Assembly: GCA_013036095.1 (NCBI GenBank)
Contig: JAAXCW010000002.1
Location: 186,001-250,000, forward strand
Source: Vulcanimicrobiota bacterium
Lineage (GTDB): Bacteria > Vulcanimicrobiota > Vulcanimicrobiia > Vulcanimicrobiales > Vulcanimicrobiaceae
Direction: 5' to 3'
DNA: 64,000 nucleotides
The notes below the pieces were generated by a model. The model did no database searches, was not told the origin of the DNA, and was given only the letters and a program-made list of their open reading frames with translations. The translations under genes were made by a program, and so were the position numbers. This document shows positions 43,914-54,293 of the stretch, in pieces; position 1 is the stretch's first letter, and each line of letters starts with the position of its first letter.

Positions 43914-45277
43914 ACCGGAGCGGCACGCGACGCGTGCCACGCCGGAACGTTCGGATAAGTGCCCGTCAAGCAGCCCAAACACATTTCGTCCCGTTTGCGA
44001 CCCGTCGAAGCGACCAGCCCGTCGAGGCTGAGATACCCTAACGAATCGGCCCCAATGCGCTGCCGGATCTCTTCCACCGTATGATTGGCGGCGATCAACT
44101 CATCGTATGTCGCCATATCCACGCCCAGATAGCATGGATGCATGATCGGCGGCGAACTGATGCGCACGTGCACTTCCGATGCGCCTGCTTCGCGCAGCAG
44201 CTGCACGATGCGCGGCGTAGTCGTGCCGCGCACGATCGAATCGTCGACCACAACGACGCGCTGCTGATTGAGGTTCTCGACGACCGGATTAAATTTCAAA
44301 TGCACGCCGCGGCTGCGCATATCTTGCTCGGGACTGATGAACGTGCGGCCGATGTACCGGTTCTTGATCAGTCCCTCGACGTACGGCAGTTGCGCTTCGG
44401 CCGCGTACCCGATCGCCCCCGGAATCGCCGAGTCAGGTACGGCCATCACAACGTCGGCTTCAACCGGATATTCGCGCGCGAGTTCGCGCCCCATCCGGTA
44501 CCGCGCCATGTAGACGGATTCGCCGCTGAAATTTGAATCCGGGCGGGCGAAATAAATGTACTCGAACATGCAGAGCGCGGTCTTCTCACCCGGCCGCACC
44601 ATTACCGATTCTAAACCGTCTTTGGAGACGCGGATGATTTCGCCCGGTTTGAGCTCGCGCACGTAGTTCGCGCCGATGGTCGCGAGCGCGCACGACTCGG
44701 AGGCCACCACGTAGCCGCCCTCTCCGTAAGTTCCCAGGCATAGCGGCCGCACGCCCCACGGATCGCGGAACGCGTAGAGCTCGTCTTTCGTACACAGCGC
44801 GATCGAATACGCGCCGCGGGCCCTGTGCAGCAACGATGTAATCCGCTCCATCATCGATCCGCTGCCCTCGACGATCAGCTTTGCCATCACTTCGGAGTCC
44901 GACGTCGCGTGAAGCGTCACGGCGGGCGAAAGTGTCTCGCGCAGCTCGTCGGTGTTGGTTAAATTGCCGTTATGCGCGAACGCGAAATCGCCCAGCACGC
45001 TCTGTTCGAGCAGCGGCTGCGCGTTGACGACGATCGAAGAACCGGTCGTGGAGTAGCGCGTGTGTCCCACCGAGATATAACCGTTGAGATCGCGCAGATT
45101 CTCTTCATCGAAGATGGCGCCGAGCAGGCCCATCTCTTTGTGCGATCGCAGCGTGCCGCCGTCCGCGGCGGCAATGCCCGCCGACTCTTGGCCGCGGTGC
45201 TGCAGCGCGTAGAGTGCAAAGAAAGCAAGCCGCGCCGCGTCGTGCCCCGGTGCAAAAATTCCCGCGACGCCGCACAT
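43910..45277 (-). CDS. purF: Amidophosphoribosyltransferase
   Basis: A 455-aa enzyme committing PRPP to purine synthesis. The N-terminal nucleophile is Cys2 (MCGVAGIF) without a propeptide; glutaminase residues in HNGNLTN and SDSEVMAKL follow, and the PRPP loop VVVDDSIVRGTT is intact. It lacks the long linker of plant forms. First in sequence, but separated from purD by repeat copy k. Confidence 0.96.
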   Translation of the reverse strand: MCGVAGIFAPGHDAARLAFFALYALQHRGQESAGIAAADGGTLRSHKEMGLLGAIFDEENLRDLNGYISVGHTRYSTTGSSIVVNAQPLLEQSVLGDFAFAHNGNLTNTDELRETLSPAVTLHATSDSEVMAKLIVEGSGSMMERITSLLHRARGAYSIALCTKDELYAFRDPWGVRPLCLGTYGEGGYVVASESCALATIGANYVRELKPGEIIRVSKDGLESVMVRPGEKTALCMFEYIYFARPDSNFSGESVYMARYRMGRELAREYPVEADVVMAVPDSAIPGAIGYAAEAQLPYVEGLIKNRYIGRTFISPEQDMRSRGVHLKFNPVVENLNQQRVVVVDDSIVRGTTTPRIVQLLREAGASEVHVRISSPPIMHPCYLGVDMATYDELIAANHTVEEIRQRIGADSLGYLSLDGLVASTGRKRDEMCLGCLTGTYPNVPAWHASRAAPV

Positions 45278-45304
45278 GCCTCGTTAGTTCGGAAGGCCCA
45301 CCGA

Positions 45305-45388
45305 TTGTCATCCCTGAGTAGGGTTCGCACGCTTGTCACCCTGAGCAGCGTTCGCCCTGGCGAACGCGTCGTCGAAGGACGAGGCCCG
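45305..45388. repeat. Dispersed modular repeat, copy k
   Basis: TTGTCATCCCTGAG and TTGTCACCCTGAGCA units, hairpin GCGTTCGCCCTGGCGAACGC, GTCGTCGAAGGACGAGGCCC. It fills the purF/purD gap. Confidence 0.8.
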
Positions 45389-45393
45389 ACGCA

Positions 45394-46665
45394 CTACTGC
45401 AAAAGCGCAATGTCCCGCCGGAACGTGAGCCCCGTCGAAGATCCGAAGCGCTGCGTGAGATCGCGCACGGCGTCATAAGCTTTTGCGCGCGCCGAATCCA
45501 GATCGCCGGCGGTCGCGCTTAGCGTAAGAACCCGCCCGCCCCCAGATTTCACCGAACCGTTTTGCGCCGAAGACGTCCCCCAAAACGCGTGCACGTCTTC
45601 GGGCAAAGCGATGTCGCGCGGCAAGTCCGTAAGCGGCGTGCTGCTGCGCGGATAATCCGCGCTCGCGAGCACGATACCGACGCAAGCTCGCTCGCCGAGC
45701 GACGCGACACCCGGATCCAGTTTTCCATCTGCCGCCGATTTCAGCAGCTGCGCGAAATCGCCGTCGATGCGCGGCATCAGCACTTGCGTCTCCGGATCGC
45801 CGAATCGCGCGTTGAACTCGATAACATACGGACCTTTCTCGGTCCACATCAGCCCGCAGTACAACACGCCGACATACCGCTCGCCGTCGGATTGTAATCC
45901 TCGCATCGCAGGCCCGATGATGCGCGCGCGCACTTGCTCGTCGAGATCGCTGGGAAACCCATGCGGCGGCGAATACGCGCCCATGCCTCCCGTATTCGGG
46001 CCGGTATCGCCGTCGCCGGCGCGTTTATAGTCGCATGCCGAAGCAAACGGAAGCAGCGTACGTCCGTCACCGATGGCAAACACGCTGACCTCGCGGCCTT
46101 CGAGCTTTTCCTCGAGCAGGATGTCCGCACCGCCGCCGGGCACGCGGTTCCCGCCGTACCACTCCTCCAGCACGCGGCGCGCTTCGGTTGGATCGGCGGC
46201 AACGACAACGCCTTTGCCCGCCGCCAACCCGTCGGCTTTGATCACGCACGCGCCGTTCCATTCGTCGAGCACTTTTTGCGCGGCGCCAAGCGAATGGACG
46301 ACGACCGCGCGAGCCGTCGGAATGTTGTGGCGTTCCATAAAGCGTTTGGCGAAAATTTTGCTCGACTCCAAACGCCCGCCGGAACGATCCGGACCGAACG
46401 TCGCTATGCCCGCCTCGCGCAGTCGGTCACCGACTCCTGACGCGATTGCCGTTTCCGGACCGATGACCGCTAAATCGATGCCTTCGGCTTTGCAGCGCGC
46501 GCCCAGCGCCTTGCCGTTGGTCGGCGCGATCTCCCAATTCATGCCGCGCGATTCCGTGCCGGCATTTCCGGGCGCTGCAAAAATCGCTTCGCACGACGGC
46601 GAAGCCGCCAGCCGCCACGAGAGTGCGTCTTCCCGCGCACCGCTCCCAATAACGAGAACTTTCAT
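45394..46665 (-). CDS. purD: Phosphoribosylamine-glycine ligase
   Basis: A 423-aa ATP-grasp enzyme making GAR from phosphoribosylamine and glycine. Start ATG 46665 overlaps the guaA stop as ATGA and gives the typical [17 protein letters not shown]; longer frames would lie in guaA. Seen: [47 protein letters not shown] and [14 protein letters not shown]. Confidence 0.96.
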   Translation of the reverse strand: MKVLVIGSGAREDALSWRLAASPSCEAIFAAPGNAGTESRGMNWEIAPTNGKALGARCKAEGIDLAVIGPETAIASGVGDRLREAGIATFGPDRSGGRLESSKIFAKRFMERHNIPTARAVVVHSLGAAQKVLDEWNGACVIKADGLAAGKGVVVAADPTEARRVLEEWYGGNRVPGGGADILLEEKLEGREVSVFAIGDGRTLLPFASACDYKRAGDGDTGPNTGGMGAYSPPHGFPSDLDEQVRARIIGPAMRGLQSDGERYVGVLYCGLMWTEKGPYVIEFNARFGDPETQVLMPRIDGDFAQLLKSAADGKLDPGVASLGERACVGIVLASADYPRSSTPLTDLPRDIALPEDVHAFWGTSSAQNGSVKSGGGRVLTLSATAGDLDSARAKAYDAVRDLTQRFGSSTGLTFRRDIALLQ

Positions 46666-48200
46666 TCCCATTCGACCGTGCTCGGCGGTTTGGAGGTGAT
46701 GTCGTAGGCAACGCGGTTGATGCCCGGAACTTCGTTGACGATGCGCGTGCTGATGCGCTCCATCAATGGATAAGGCAGCCGCGCCCAATCCGCCGTCATG
46801 CCATCCTCGCTCGTGATCGCGCGCACCGCAACCAGATTTGAATACGTGCGCCCGTCGCCCATCACGCCGACGCTTTTTACCGGCGTGAGCACGGCGAAAT
46901 ATTGCCACGGTTTCGGGTCGAGCGCTGCGCCGTCGATCTCTTCGCAGACAATCGCGTCGGCTTCGCGCACGAGATCCAGACGCTCGTCGGTGACGTCGCC
47001 GATGATGCGCACGGCTAAACCTGGCCCAGGGAACGGCTGACGCTGGACGATCCGTTCCGGCAGACCCAAAACTTTGCCGGCTTCACGAACTTCGTCTTTG
47101 AAGAGCGCGCGCAGCGGCTCGATCAGTTCCAGGTTCATCTCTTCAGGCAAACCACCGACGTTATGGTGCGATTTGATTTTGTGTCCGGCCTTGCTGGCGG
47201 GCGTCTTCGATTCGATGACGTCGGGATAGAGCGTGCCTTGCACCAGGTATTTCACGCCCGGAATCTTAGCGGCTTCTTCTTCGAAGACGGCGATGAACTC
47301 GTGACCGATGCGGATGCGCTTCTCCTCGGGGTCCGAAATGCCGTCCAGCCGCCGCAGAAACCGCTCGCGCGCGTCAACTGCGTCTACATTTAAATGAAGG
47401 ACCTCGACGAACGCCTCGACTACGAGCGCGGCTTCGTTCTTGCGCAGCAGCCCATGGTCCACGAAGATACAGGTCAGCTGCTCGCCGACGGCGCGCGAAA
47501 CCAGCGTGGCCGCGACCGCCGAGTCAACGCCTCCCGAGAGCGCGCAGATCACCTTATCGTCTCCGACGCGCTCGCGAATGTCGGCAATGGCGTTCTCGAC
47601 GAACGAATCCATCCGCCAGTCCGAACCGACCCCGGCTATCCCGTGCACGAAATTGCCGAGCACGCGCCGCCCGATTTCCGTGTGCGCTACCTCCGGATGA
47701 AACTGCACGCCGTAGATTTTGCGCCGGTCGTCGGCCATCGCCGCAACCTTGCAGCGTTCGGTCGAAGCGGTCTCCAAAAACCCCGGCGGAAGTTTCACGA
47801 CCGAGTCGCCATGCGACATCCACGCGCGCGATTCGCGCTCCACGCCCGCGAAGAGCGGATTGCTTGTCTCGACCGTTACCGTCGCCGGTCCGTACTCCGC
47901 CCGATCGAGTTTCACCAGTTCGCCGCCGGCGTCGCCTGCGATCAGCTGCATGCCGTAACAAATACCGAGCAGCGGCACTCCGCTGTGGACGATCGCCGGA
48001 TCCATGCGCGGCGCATCGGGCACGAGCGTGCTTTCCGGTCCGCCGCTCAAGATGAGTGCCTGCGGATTGCGCGCGGCAAGTTCTTTCCACGGCGTATCGT
48101 AAGAAACGATCTCGCAATACACGTTGAGTTCGCGCACGCGGCGCGCGATCAACTGGCTATATTGAGCACCAAAATCCAAAACGAAGACGGTCGCCGGCAC
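46662..48200 (-). CDS. guaA: GMP synthase (glutamine-hydrolysing)
   Basis: A 512-aa two-domain enzyme converting XMP to GMP. Class-I amidotransferase half: [18 protein letters not shown], catalytic Cys in [11 protein letters not shown], His/Glu in [10 protein letters not shown]. Synthetase half: P-loop [26 protein letters not shown], and the C-terminal [17 protein letters not shown]. Coupled to purD downstream. Divergent from the uraD operon 56 bases away. Confidence 0.97.
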   Translation of the reverse strand: MPATVFVLDFGAQYSQLIARRVRELNVYCEIVSYDTPWKELAARNPQALILSGGPESTLVPDAPRMDPAIVHSGVPLLGICYGMQLIAGDAGGELVKLDRAEYGPATVTVETSNPLFAGVERESRAWMSHGDSVVKLPPGFLETASTERCKVAAMADDRRKIYGVQFHPEVAHTEIGRRVLGNFVHGIAGVGSDWRMDSFVENAIADIRERVGDDKVICALSGGVDSAVAATLVSRAVGEQLTCIFVDHGLLRKNEAALVVEAFVEVLHLNVDAVDARERFLRRLDGISDPEEKRIRIGHEFIAVFEEEAAKIPGVKYLVQGTLYPDVIESKTPASKAGHKIKSHHNVGGLPEEMNLELIEPLRALFKDEVREAGKVLGLPERIVQRQPFPGPGLAVRIIGDVTDERLDLVREADAIVCEEIDGAALDPKPWQYFAVLTPVKSVGVMGDGRTYSNLVAVRAITSEDGMTADWARLPYPLMERISTRIVNEVPGINRVAYDITSKPPSTVEWE

Positions 48201-48256
48201 CGCTGCGGTCTTCGCGGCACAGGAAGCCCAGGCATGCAGGGGGTAAGCGCCATGGC

Positions 48257-48763
48257 GTGACGGTCTCCGAGCTCAACCGGGCCGGCCGCGAAGATTTTAC
48301 CGGTGCGGTCGGTTTCGCATTCGAAAACTCGCCGTGGATCGCGCAAGAGGCTTGGCAGAAGCGGCCGTTTGCGAGCGTGGATGAACTTCACGCCGCTATG
48401 GTCGCGGTCGTCGAACACGCGCCCGAGGAGAAACGCATCGAACTGATCGCCGCGCACCCCGACCTTGCAGGCCGCGTTGCCCGCGAAGGGCGCCTGACCG
48501 CCGCCTCCGCCGGCGAGCAGAGCTCCGCCGGACTCGACCGCCTTTCAAAGGAAGAACTCGCGCGCTTCGAGCGGCTCAACCAAGCCTACCGCGCCCGCTT
48601 TGCTTTTCCGTTCGTCATCTGCGCGCGCGAAAACACCAAAGAATCCATCCTCACTGCCCTCGAGCAGCGAGCGAACAGCGATCGGACCACCGAAATCGCG
48701 ACGGCACTGCGCGAGATAGCGAAGATTGCGCGCCTGCGCCTTTCCGATGTGGTGGAAACATGA
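48257..48763 (+). CDS. uraD: 2-oxo-4-hydroxy-4-carboxy-5-ureidoimidazoline (OHCU) decarboxylase
   Basis: A 168-aa helical enzyme giving S-allantoin in urate breakdown. Family signs: [14 protein letters not shown], then [15 protein letters not shown] with the catalytic His, [16 protein letters not shown], and the Phe-Pro pair in [18 protein letters not shown] 48257; the stop overlaps the puuD start (ATGA). First of three genes that complete urate to allantoin. Confidence 0.95.
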   Translation: MTVSELNRAGREDFTGAVGFAFENSPWIAQEAWQKRPFASVDELHAAMVAVVEHAPEEKRIELIAAHPDLAGRVAREGRLTAASAGEQSSAGLDRLSKEELARFERLNQAYRARFAFPFVICARENTKESILTALEQRANSDRTTEIATALREIAKIARLRLSDVVET

Positions 48764-49950
48764 CCGCGTACATCCTCGAGTGGCTGAACTTGCTCTTCCG
48801 TTGGTTTCACTTCGTCGCGGGCATTTCGTGGATTGGAACGTCGCTGTACTTCGTGTGGCTCGATAACCACTTGACGCCGCCGGAAAACCTCGCGGACAGA
48901 ACGCACGGCGTGAGCGGTGAGCTCTGGTCGGTGCACGGCGGCGGATTTTACCACAACCAAAAATATTTGACCGGACCCGTCGGCCAGCCGCTCTCTCCGA
49001 ACTTGCATTGGTTCAAGTGGGAAGCGTACTGGACGTGGATCAGCGGCATGGGCATGCTCGCGATCATTTATTGGGTGGGCGCGAGCAACTATCTGATCGA
49101 TCGCTCCGTGATGAACCTTACGCCATGGCAAGCAATTGCGATCAGCATCGGAGCGATCTTTGCCGGCTGGCTCGTGTACGACGCCCTCTGCAAACTTTTA
49201 GGACGCTGGCCGCTTGCGCTCGGCGTTGCCGTGTACGCTTTTCTCGTACTCGCTGCGTGGGGACTGTTTCACGTTTTCGGCGCGCGCGCAGCATACATTC
49301 ACGTCGGCGCGATCATCGGCACGATCATGGTCGCAAATGTTGCGCACGTCATCATTCCCGGACAAAAGAAAATGGTCGATGCGATCCGCGCGGGGCGCAG
49401 CCCCGATCCGGTGCCCGGACAACTCGGCAAGATTCGATCGGTCCATAACACGTACCTTACTCTGCCCGTACTCTTCATAATGATCAGCAGCCACTACCCG
49501 ATGACGTATGACAACCCGTTTGGCTGGTTGATTCTGGCCGGCATCAGTCTTTCGGGCGTGCTCGTCCGCTACGCGTTCATACTCTCGCACAAAGGAAAAC
49601 TCGTACCGGCTCTGCCCATTGCCGCGTTTCTTATCCTTGCCGCAATCGCCGTGGCGATTATGCCGCGCGGCGCCGGCCCGACCAAACCCATCGCGTTCGC
49701 GCAAGTGCAACCGATCTTCGCGCAACGCTGCGCGGTGTGCCATTCGGCCCATCCCACGCAACCGGGCTTTGCAGCCGCGCCCGCAGGGGTATTGCTCGAT
49801 ACCCCGCAGCACATCGCGGGCAATGCGCAGCGCATCTATCAGCAAGCCGTGGCCACCCAAGCGATGCCGCTTGGAAACGTCACCGGGATGACGAAAGCCG
49901 AACGCGTGCAAATCGCAGGCTGGATAGCCTCGGGAGCGTCGCTCAAGTGA
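48760..49950 (+). CDS. puuD: Membrane urate hydroxylase PuuD with cytochrome c domain
   Basis: A 396-aa integral membrane protein that oxidises urate to 5-hydroxyisourate, passing electrons to its own haem. About eight membrane helices (residues about 1-300) include FRWFHFVAGISWIGTSLYFV and VHNTYLTLPVLFIMISSHYP; the C-terminal domain has the haem c motif CAVCH (near residue 330) and a probable distal Met (MPLG). This cytochrome-linked route differs from the soluble uricases. Its stop overlaps the uraH GTG (GTGA). Confidence 0.95.
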   Translation: MTAYILEWLNLLFRWFHFVAGISWIGTSLYFVWLDNHLTPPENLADRTHGVSGELWSVHGGGFYHNQKYLTGPVGQPLSPNLHWFKWEAYWTWISGMGMLAIIYWVGASNYLIDRSVMNLTPWQAIAISIGAIFAGWLVYDALCKLLGRWPLALGVAVYAFLVLAAWGLFHVFGARAAYIHVGAIIGTIMVANVAHVIIPGQKKMVDAIRAGRSPDPVPGQLGKIRSVHNTYLTLPVLFIMISSHYPMTYDNPFGWLILAGISLSGVLVRYAFILSHKGKLVPALPIAAFLILAAIAVAIMPRGAGPTKPIAFAQVQPIFAQRCAVCHSAHPTQPGFAAAPAGVLLDTPQHIAGNAQRIYQQAVATQAMPLGNVTGMTKAERVQIAGWIASGASLK

Positions 49951-50276
49951 TTTCAACCCACGTGCTCGATACGTCGCGCGGAGAGCCTGCTCGCGGCGTC
50001 ACCGTTCGGCTCTTTCGCATCGACGGCGACGAGCGCGAATTGCTCGCGACGGGGGAAACCGACGGTGACGGACGCATCGCCCCGATCTTCGGCGGCGAGC
50101 TCGAACCCGCAACATACGTTTTGCTGTTTTCGGCCGGAGCCTATTTTCGAAAAGCCGGCGTCGCGACATTTTTCGACGAAATTCCGATCCGCTTCCTCAT
50201 CACGGAAAGCGAACGAAAACTTCACATTCCGCTTCTGCTGGCGCCCTTCGGTTACACCACCTACAGGGGCAGTTAA
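49947..50276 (+). CDS. uraH: 5-hydroxyisourate hydrolase (transthyretin-like)
   Basis: A 109-aa HIUase turning 5-hydroxyisourate into OHCU. The N-terminal ISTHVLDTSRGEPA, the Arg in VTVRLFRIDG, and the C-terminal family signature YRGS are all present. GTG 49947 overlaps the puuD stop; starting further upstream in this frame would lie inside puuD. Completes the uraD-puuD-uraH unit. Confidence 0.96.
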   Translation: MISTHVLDTSRGEPARGVTVRLFRIDGDERELLATGETDGDGRIAPIFGGELEPATYVLLFSAGAYFRKAGVATFFDEIPIRFLITESERKLHIPLLLAPFGYTTYRGS

Positions 50277-50314
50277 GAGGACCTACCCTAGAGGGGGTTC
50301 AATCGGTTGGCCAG

Positions 50315-51535
50315 GTGGCTTGGTTGAAGCGGCACGCAGCGCGCGCACGCGCTTGGTTTATGTTGGGCGCAGTTTGCACTGCGGCCCTAATAGCGGCTGC
50401 CCCGGCTCTCGCACAACGCGCCTCGAATTTTCAAGGCGCGAATTTGCAAAACGCCAACATGCAAAACGCCAACTTGCAGAACGCGAACCTGCAATCCACC
50501 AATCTGAAAAATGCCGACTTGGAAGGCGCGAACTTGCAAGGCGCGCACATGAGCGGCGCAAATCTCGCCGGCGCACATCTGCGCGGGGCCAACCTGCGCG
50601 GCGCGACGCTGATGGGCGCTGACTTGAGAGGCACCGACCTTACCTCGGCCGATTCTCGCGGCGCCAACTTTCGCGGCGCTAAACTGCAGAGCGTTAATTT
50701 TAGAAGCGCCAATTTGTACGGCGCTCACCTGCGCGGCGGAAACCTCGCCGGCGCGCATCTCTACGACGTCAACTTGCAGCATGCGGATCTGGCCGGCGCG
50801 AACCTGAGCGGAGCCTCCCTGCAGACCGGCAAGCTCCAAAGCGCGAATTTGCAGACCGCGGACCTGCACGGAGCAAAACTTCAAGGCGCGAACTTGCAAG
50901 GCGCCAACATGCAAGGCGCGCATTTACAAGGCGCCAACCTGCAGTCCGCTACCATTTATGGCGCGACGCTTTACAGCGCCGACATGACGCGCGCCGACGT
51001 TCGCGGAGCCAACCTGCAAAATGCCGATCTCGGGCTGGTGAATCTGCAAGGCGCGAATTTACAGAAAGCAAACCTTTACGGTGCCGGTTTGAACGGCGCC
51101 AGTCTGCAGCACGCGATCTTCCAAGACGCCAATCTGCAAAACGCACGGATGCAAGGCGCCAAGCTGCAAGGCGCCAATTTTAGCGGCGCGACGCTCTACG
51201 GAACCGACCTCACCGGCGCCAACATGTACCAAACCAACCTTCAGGGCGCCAACCTCCAAACCGCCATTCTTCAAACGGCCAACTTGCAAGGCGCCAATCT
51301 TGCAAACGCCAATCTTCAAAATGCAAACTTACGCGGGGCGAGTTTGCTCAACGCTATTCTTCAGCATGCCGATCTTCAAGGCGCCGACCTTCAGGGCGCC
51401 AATTTGCAAGGCGCGAAGATGCAGAGCGCTAACCTTTATAACCTCAGCCCGATGCCGGCACCCGCACCGTCACCGCACACTGTGCCAACCCCGGCGCCGA
51501 GCAGTCCACCGGCGCATCCGCGCCCACCCAGATAG
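50315..51535 (+). CDS. Exported pentapeptide-repeat protein
   Basis: A 406-aa protein. Signal peptide (AWFMLGAVCTAALIAAAPALAQ) then about 70 tandem pentapeptides of the A(N/D)LQ(G/N) type from residue about 37 to 385, which fold as a right-handed quadrilateral beta helix, and a Pro-rich tail. The repeat DNA is highly repetitive. No catalytic domain. Related cytosolic proteins such as Qnr mimic DNA, but this one is exported, so a structural or adhesive surface role is more likely (inference). GTG 50315; TTG 50324 is also possible. A second pentapeptide gene follows. Confidence 0.85.
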   Translation: MAWLKRHAARARAWFMLGAVCTAALIAAAPALAQRASNFQGANLQNANMQNANLQNANLQSTNLKNADLEGANLQGAHMSGANLAGAHLRGANLRGATLMGADLRGTDLTSADSRGANFRGAKLQSVNFRSANLYGAHLRGGNLAGAHLYDVNLQHADLAGANLSGASLQTGKLQSANLQTADLHGAKLQGANLQGANMQGAHLQGANLQSATIYGATLYSADMTRADVRGANLQNADLGLVNLQGANLQKANLYGAGLNGASLQHAIFQDANLQNARMQGAKLQGANFSGATLYGTDLTGANMYQTNLQGANLQTAILQTANLQGANLANANLQNANLRGASLLNAILQHADLQGADLQGANLQGAKMQSANLYNLSPMPAPAPSPHTVPTPAPSSPPAHPRPPR

Positions 51536-51545
51536 GGCGCGCCGC

Positions 51546-53669
51546 ATGAGGCGTCGTCTGTTCGCGGCCATTGCATTGCTGGCCGCGCTTGTTTATGCTC
51601 CGGCGTTCGCGCAAACCGCCGCGAATCTGGTCGGCGCAAACATGCAAGGCAAAAATTTTCAGAATGCGGACTTGCATAACGCAAATCTGCAAAACGCCGA
51701 CTTGCAAGGCGCGAACTTACGCGGCGCAAATTTAGCCGGCGCGAATCTGCGGGGAGCCAACCTGCTCGGCGCGCACCTGGGCGGGGCCACGCTTACCGGC
51801 GCGATCTTGCAGAACACCAACTTGCAGCATCTTGACTCCGAAGGCGCAAATTTCCAAAACGCTAACCTGCAGCAAGCGAATTTGCAGGGCGCCGACTTGC
51901 AGAACGCCGTGCTCTCGGGCGCAAACCTATACGGAGCCAATCTCACCCGCGCCAATCTTTTCGGCGCCAATCTGCAGAACGCCGATCTGCAAACCGCCAA
52001 CCTGCACGGCGCGAATCTCCACAACGCGGCGCTGACCGGCGCCGATCTCCGGCAAGCCGATCTTCAAAATACGAGCCTTCTCGGAACCAACGTCACCGGC
52101 GCCCGACTCCAGGGCGCAAACCTGCACGGCGCAAAACGCTCGGCTCCGGGCGTCATCGCGGCGGTCACGCCACCTGCCGCCGCGACGCCGTTGCCGGGCC
52201 CACCGGCAACGCCGCCCCGTATCTATTCGACCGCCCCGCGTCCATACGCACCGCCTCCTCGAACCTATTCGGCGCCGCCGCCCGCCCCGGCGGGAGCGGA
52301 GCCGTCCGCTAACGTGCCGTTTGGACAGGTCCCCATTCTCTTCAACGATCACACCGTGCACACCAACGACGTGCTCAGTCGCGACCGCGTGCTGGCCGCG
52401 CTCGTGCGCGGCAGCGCCATCCTCGTTCCGCTGCGCGCGATGCTCGCGCAGATGGGCGGCGCACAAGTGACCTACGATGCGTCGAGCAAAACGATCGACA
52501 TCACCAAGGCGGGCGCGCGCGTCGTTCTCACGCTGGGCGTTCCGCGCGTTATCGTCAACGATAAGGTACATCCGCTCGATGTCGCGCCGATGCTGTATGA
52601 AGGCGAGATCCTCGTGCCCATCCGCGTGATCTCCGAGGGCCTCGGCGGATACGTGCAGTGGGTTGCCGATCAGCACGTCGTCGTCGTCCGTTACACCGAA
52701 CTCGCTGCGCTGCTGCCGCCGACGCCGCGCCCGCCTACCCCCGTTCTCGCTACCGCGCCACCTGCCGCGGCGCCAGCGCCTAAGCCCACGCCTTCAGCCG
52801 CGCGAACACCCGGACCGCAAGCCGCGCCCCCGCCCGCTCCAACGCCCACGCCCGCGCCGCGCACGATCGCCGCAAGAAAACCGGCGCGCATCATGGCCTC
52901 GATCGATTACATGAACGCACCGGCGATCTCCAACGAAGCGGCTCCGGCGCACACGGTTGCAAACCAGTCGTTTGGAATTCAGGCCTCATACTTCATGGGA
53001 ACGCCGGACACGTTCTTGGTGCAGATCGATTTCAAACGCTACCGCTTTCCGCACGATGCCTTCCAGCACGCAGTGCTATGCGATCCGGCTCCAACGGGCT
53101 GCACCACCGTGAATGCGCAAGGGCAATACACAACCGGCGTTTGCCCGGGAGCGGATCCCGGTTGTATCACCGCAGTTGCCCCCAACCTGATTGGGCAACA
53201 AACGGGACGCGCTCAGGAATACGTGAATGCATTCAACGGCATCGACACCGACGTTGACCTACGAGCGGCGCTAAAAATCTTGCCGCACGTCTATGCCGGC
53301 ACGGGGATGTACTTCAAGCATTACAGCTACTTGGGCTATCCCACCATCCGTGGCATCGGCTTCGGCATTAGCAAGGTACCGAACCTCGATAAGCAGCTCT
53401 CATTGTTTGCAAGCGCTTGGTATTATCCCGCGGTGACCGGTAAGTACACGTATCCCGTATCGCCCTTCCTTGGACCGTTCTCCGGAGAGACCGTTCCCTT
53501 TGGGTACAGTGTTATCAAATACCGCGCAGGCGCGACGTTCTGGCTGAATGCAACGAGCTTGTTCTTAGAGGCAGGATGGGCAGGCGAATTTTTCAAGTCC
53601 ACGATCAACACGCCGGTAGACGGGTGGACCGAAGGATCGTTCTTCGGAATCGGTACGCGTTTCCCGTGA
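51546..53669 (+). CDS. Exported pentapeptide-repeat / copper-amine-oxidase-N-like / barrel-like fusion protein
   Basis: A 707-aa protein from ATG 51546 (the frame extends upstream into the previous gene). After a signal peptide (LFAAIALLAALVYAPAFAQ) come about 33 pentapeptides (about residues 25-200), a Pro-rich linker, a copper-amine-oxidase N-like domain (about 255-385: ILFNDHTVHTNDVLSRDRVL, ILVPLRAMLAQMGGAQV, ILVPIRVISEGLGGYVQW), a second Pro/Ala-rich linker, and a C-terminal beta-rich domain (about 450-707) ending in FGIGTRFP, which could be an outer-membrane barrel. This layout would place the repeats in the periplasm or outside, anchored at the outer membrane. The lipoprotein gene overlaps its stop (GTGA). 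Confidence 0.75.
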   Translation: MRRRLFAAIALLAALVYAPAFAQTAANLVGANMQGKNFQNADLHNANLQNADLQGANLRGANLAGANLRGANLLGAHLGGATLTGAILQNTNLQHLDSEGANFQNANLQQANLQGADLQNAVLSGANLYGANLTRANLFGANLQNADLQTANLHGANLHNAALTGADLRQADLQNTSLLGTNVTGARLQGANLHGAKRSAPGVIAAVTPPAAATPLPGPPATPPRIYSTAPRPYAPPPRTYSAPPPAPAGAEPSANVPFGQVPILFNDHTVHTNDVLSRDRVLAALVRGSAILVPLRAMLAQMGGAQVTYDASSKTIDITKAGARVVLTLGVPRVIVNDKVHPLDVAPMLYEGEILVPIRVISEGLGGYVQWVADQHVVVVRYTELAALLPPTPRPPTPVLATAPPAAAPAPKPTPSAARTPGPQAAPPPAPTPTPAPRTIAARKPARIMASIDYMNAPAISNEAAPAHTVANQSFGIQASYFMGTPDTFLVQIDFKRYRFPHDAFQHAVLCDPAPTGCTTVNAQGQYTTGVCPGADPGCITAVAPNLIGQQTGRAQEYVNAFNGIDTDVDLRAALKILPHVYAGTGMYFKHYSYLGYPTIRGIGFGISKVPNLDKQLSLFASAWYYPAVTGKYTYPVSPFLGPFSGETVPFGYSVIKYRAGATFWLNATSLFLEAGWAGEFFKSTINTPVDGWTEGSFFGIGTRFP

Positions 53670-54283
53670 AATACGTAAGCGTGATGATGTTCCTGGCCAT
53701 CGCTTCGCTTGCGGGCTGCGGTTCGAACAGCGTAGCTTACGCGCCGATTGGCGGCGGCGGAGCCGCCTGCAATAAAACCAATATCATCAACACCGGCTTC
53801 AATTTCGACTGGACGTGTTGGGACCGAACGCCTACCAAGGCCGGAGCAATTCCCGGATTCCCCACATTTACGCTCAAAACGTCGGACTCGTGCGTCCCGT
53901 CGCAACAGGGCAATCCGTTTGCGGCCATTGAAACGCCCGGGGGCTCGGCTGGGTATCTTTCGCAGCAATTCATCGATCATGGCGTGCCGCAATCCGTTTC
54001 GTTTCGCGTATGGGGCGGCACCGATCCCGTGACGGTTACGGTGGGCATCGTTTTCCCGACCGGCCTTTTGCAAGGCACCGAAACGATTCTCGATACGTTC
54101 ACCCCGCCAACCGTGCGGTCGAGCCCAACCACTTGTAACGGCGGCGCCCCGGTCACCAAAACCTATTCGTTTTCGCGCTCAGATTTCAACGTCGGCTCGC
54201 TCATCGAGCTTCGCTTACACGTCACGTCGAACGGCGTAAACGACGCGACGGCGAATTTCGACGATATCACGTCGTCGCCTTAA
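53666..54283 (+). CDS. Lipoprotein, jelly-roll-like
   Basis: A 205-aa lipoprotein (lipobox SLAGCGS). The mature part looks like a carbohydrate-binding-type beta sandwich: IINTGFNFDWTCWDRTP, GYLSQQFIDHGVPQSVSFRV, LIELRLHVTSNGVNDATANF. Resembles domains described as binding or adhesion modules; no catalytic residues. GTG 53666 overlaps the stop of the preceding fusion gene, so the two are co-translated. Confidence 0.7.
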   Translation: MKYVSVMMFLAIASLAGCGSNSVAYAPIGGGGAACNKTNIINTGFNFDWTCWDRTPTKAGAIPGFPTFTLKTSDSCVPSQQGNPFAAIETPGGSAGYLSQQFIDHGVPQSVSFRVWGGTDPVTVTVGIVFPTGLLQGTETILDTFTPPTVRSSPTTCNGGAPVTKTYSFSRSDFNVGSLIELRLHVTSNGVNDATANFDDITSSP

Positions 54284-54293
54284 TGGAGAACCA

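Noticed and set aside
45105..45311. Short frames between purF and purD
   Set aside because: They consist of purF shadow and dispersed repeat k only.
50430..52130. Dense short tandem DNA repeats, considered as CRISPR or satellite
   Set aside because: They are 15-bp codon repeats encoding pentapeptides in continuous frames, without spacers.
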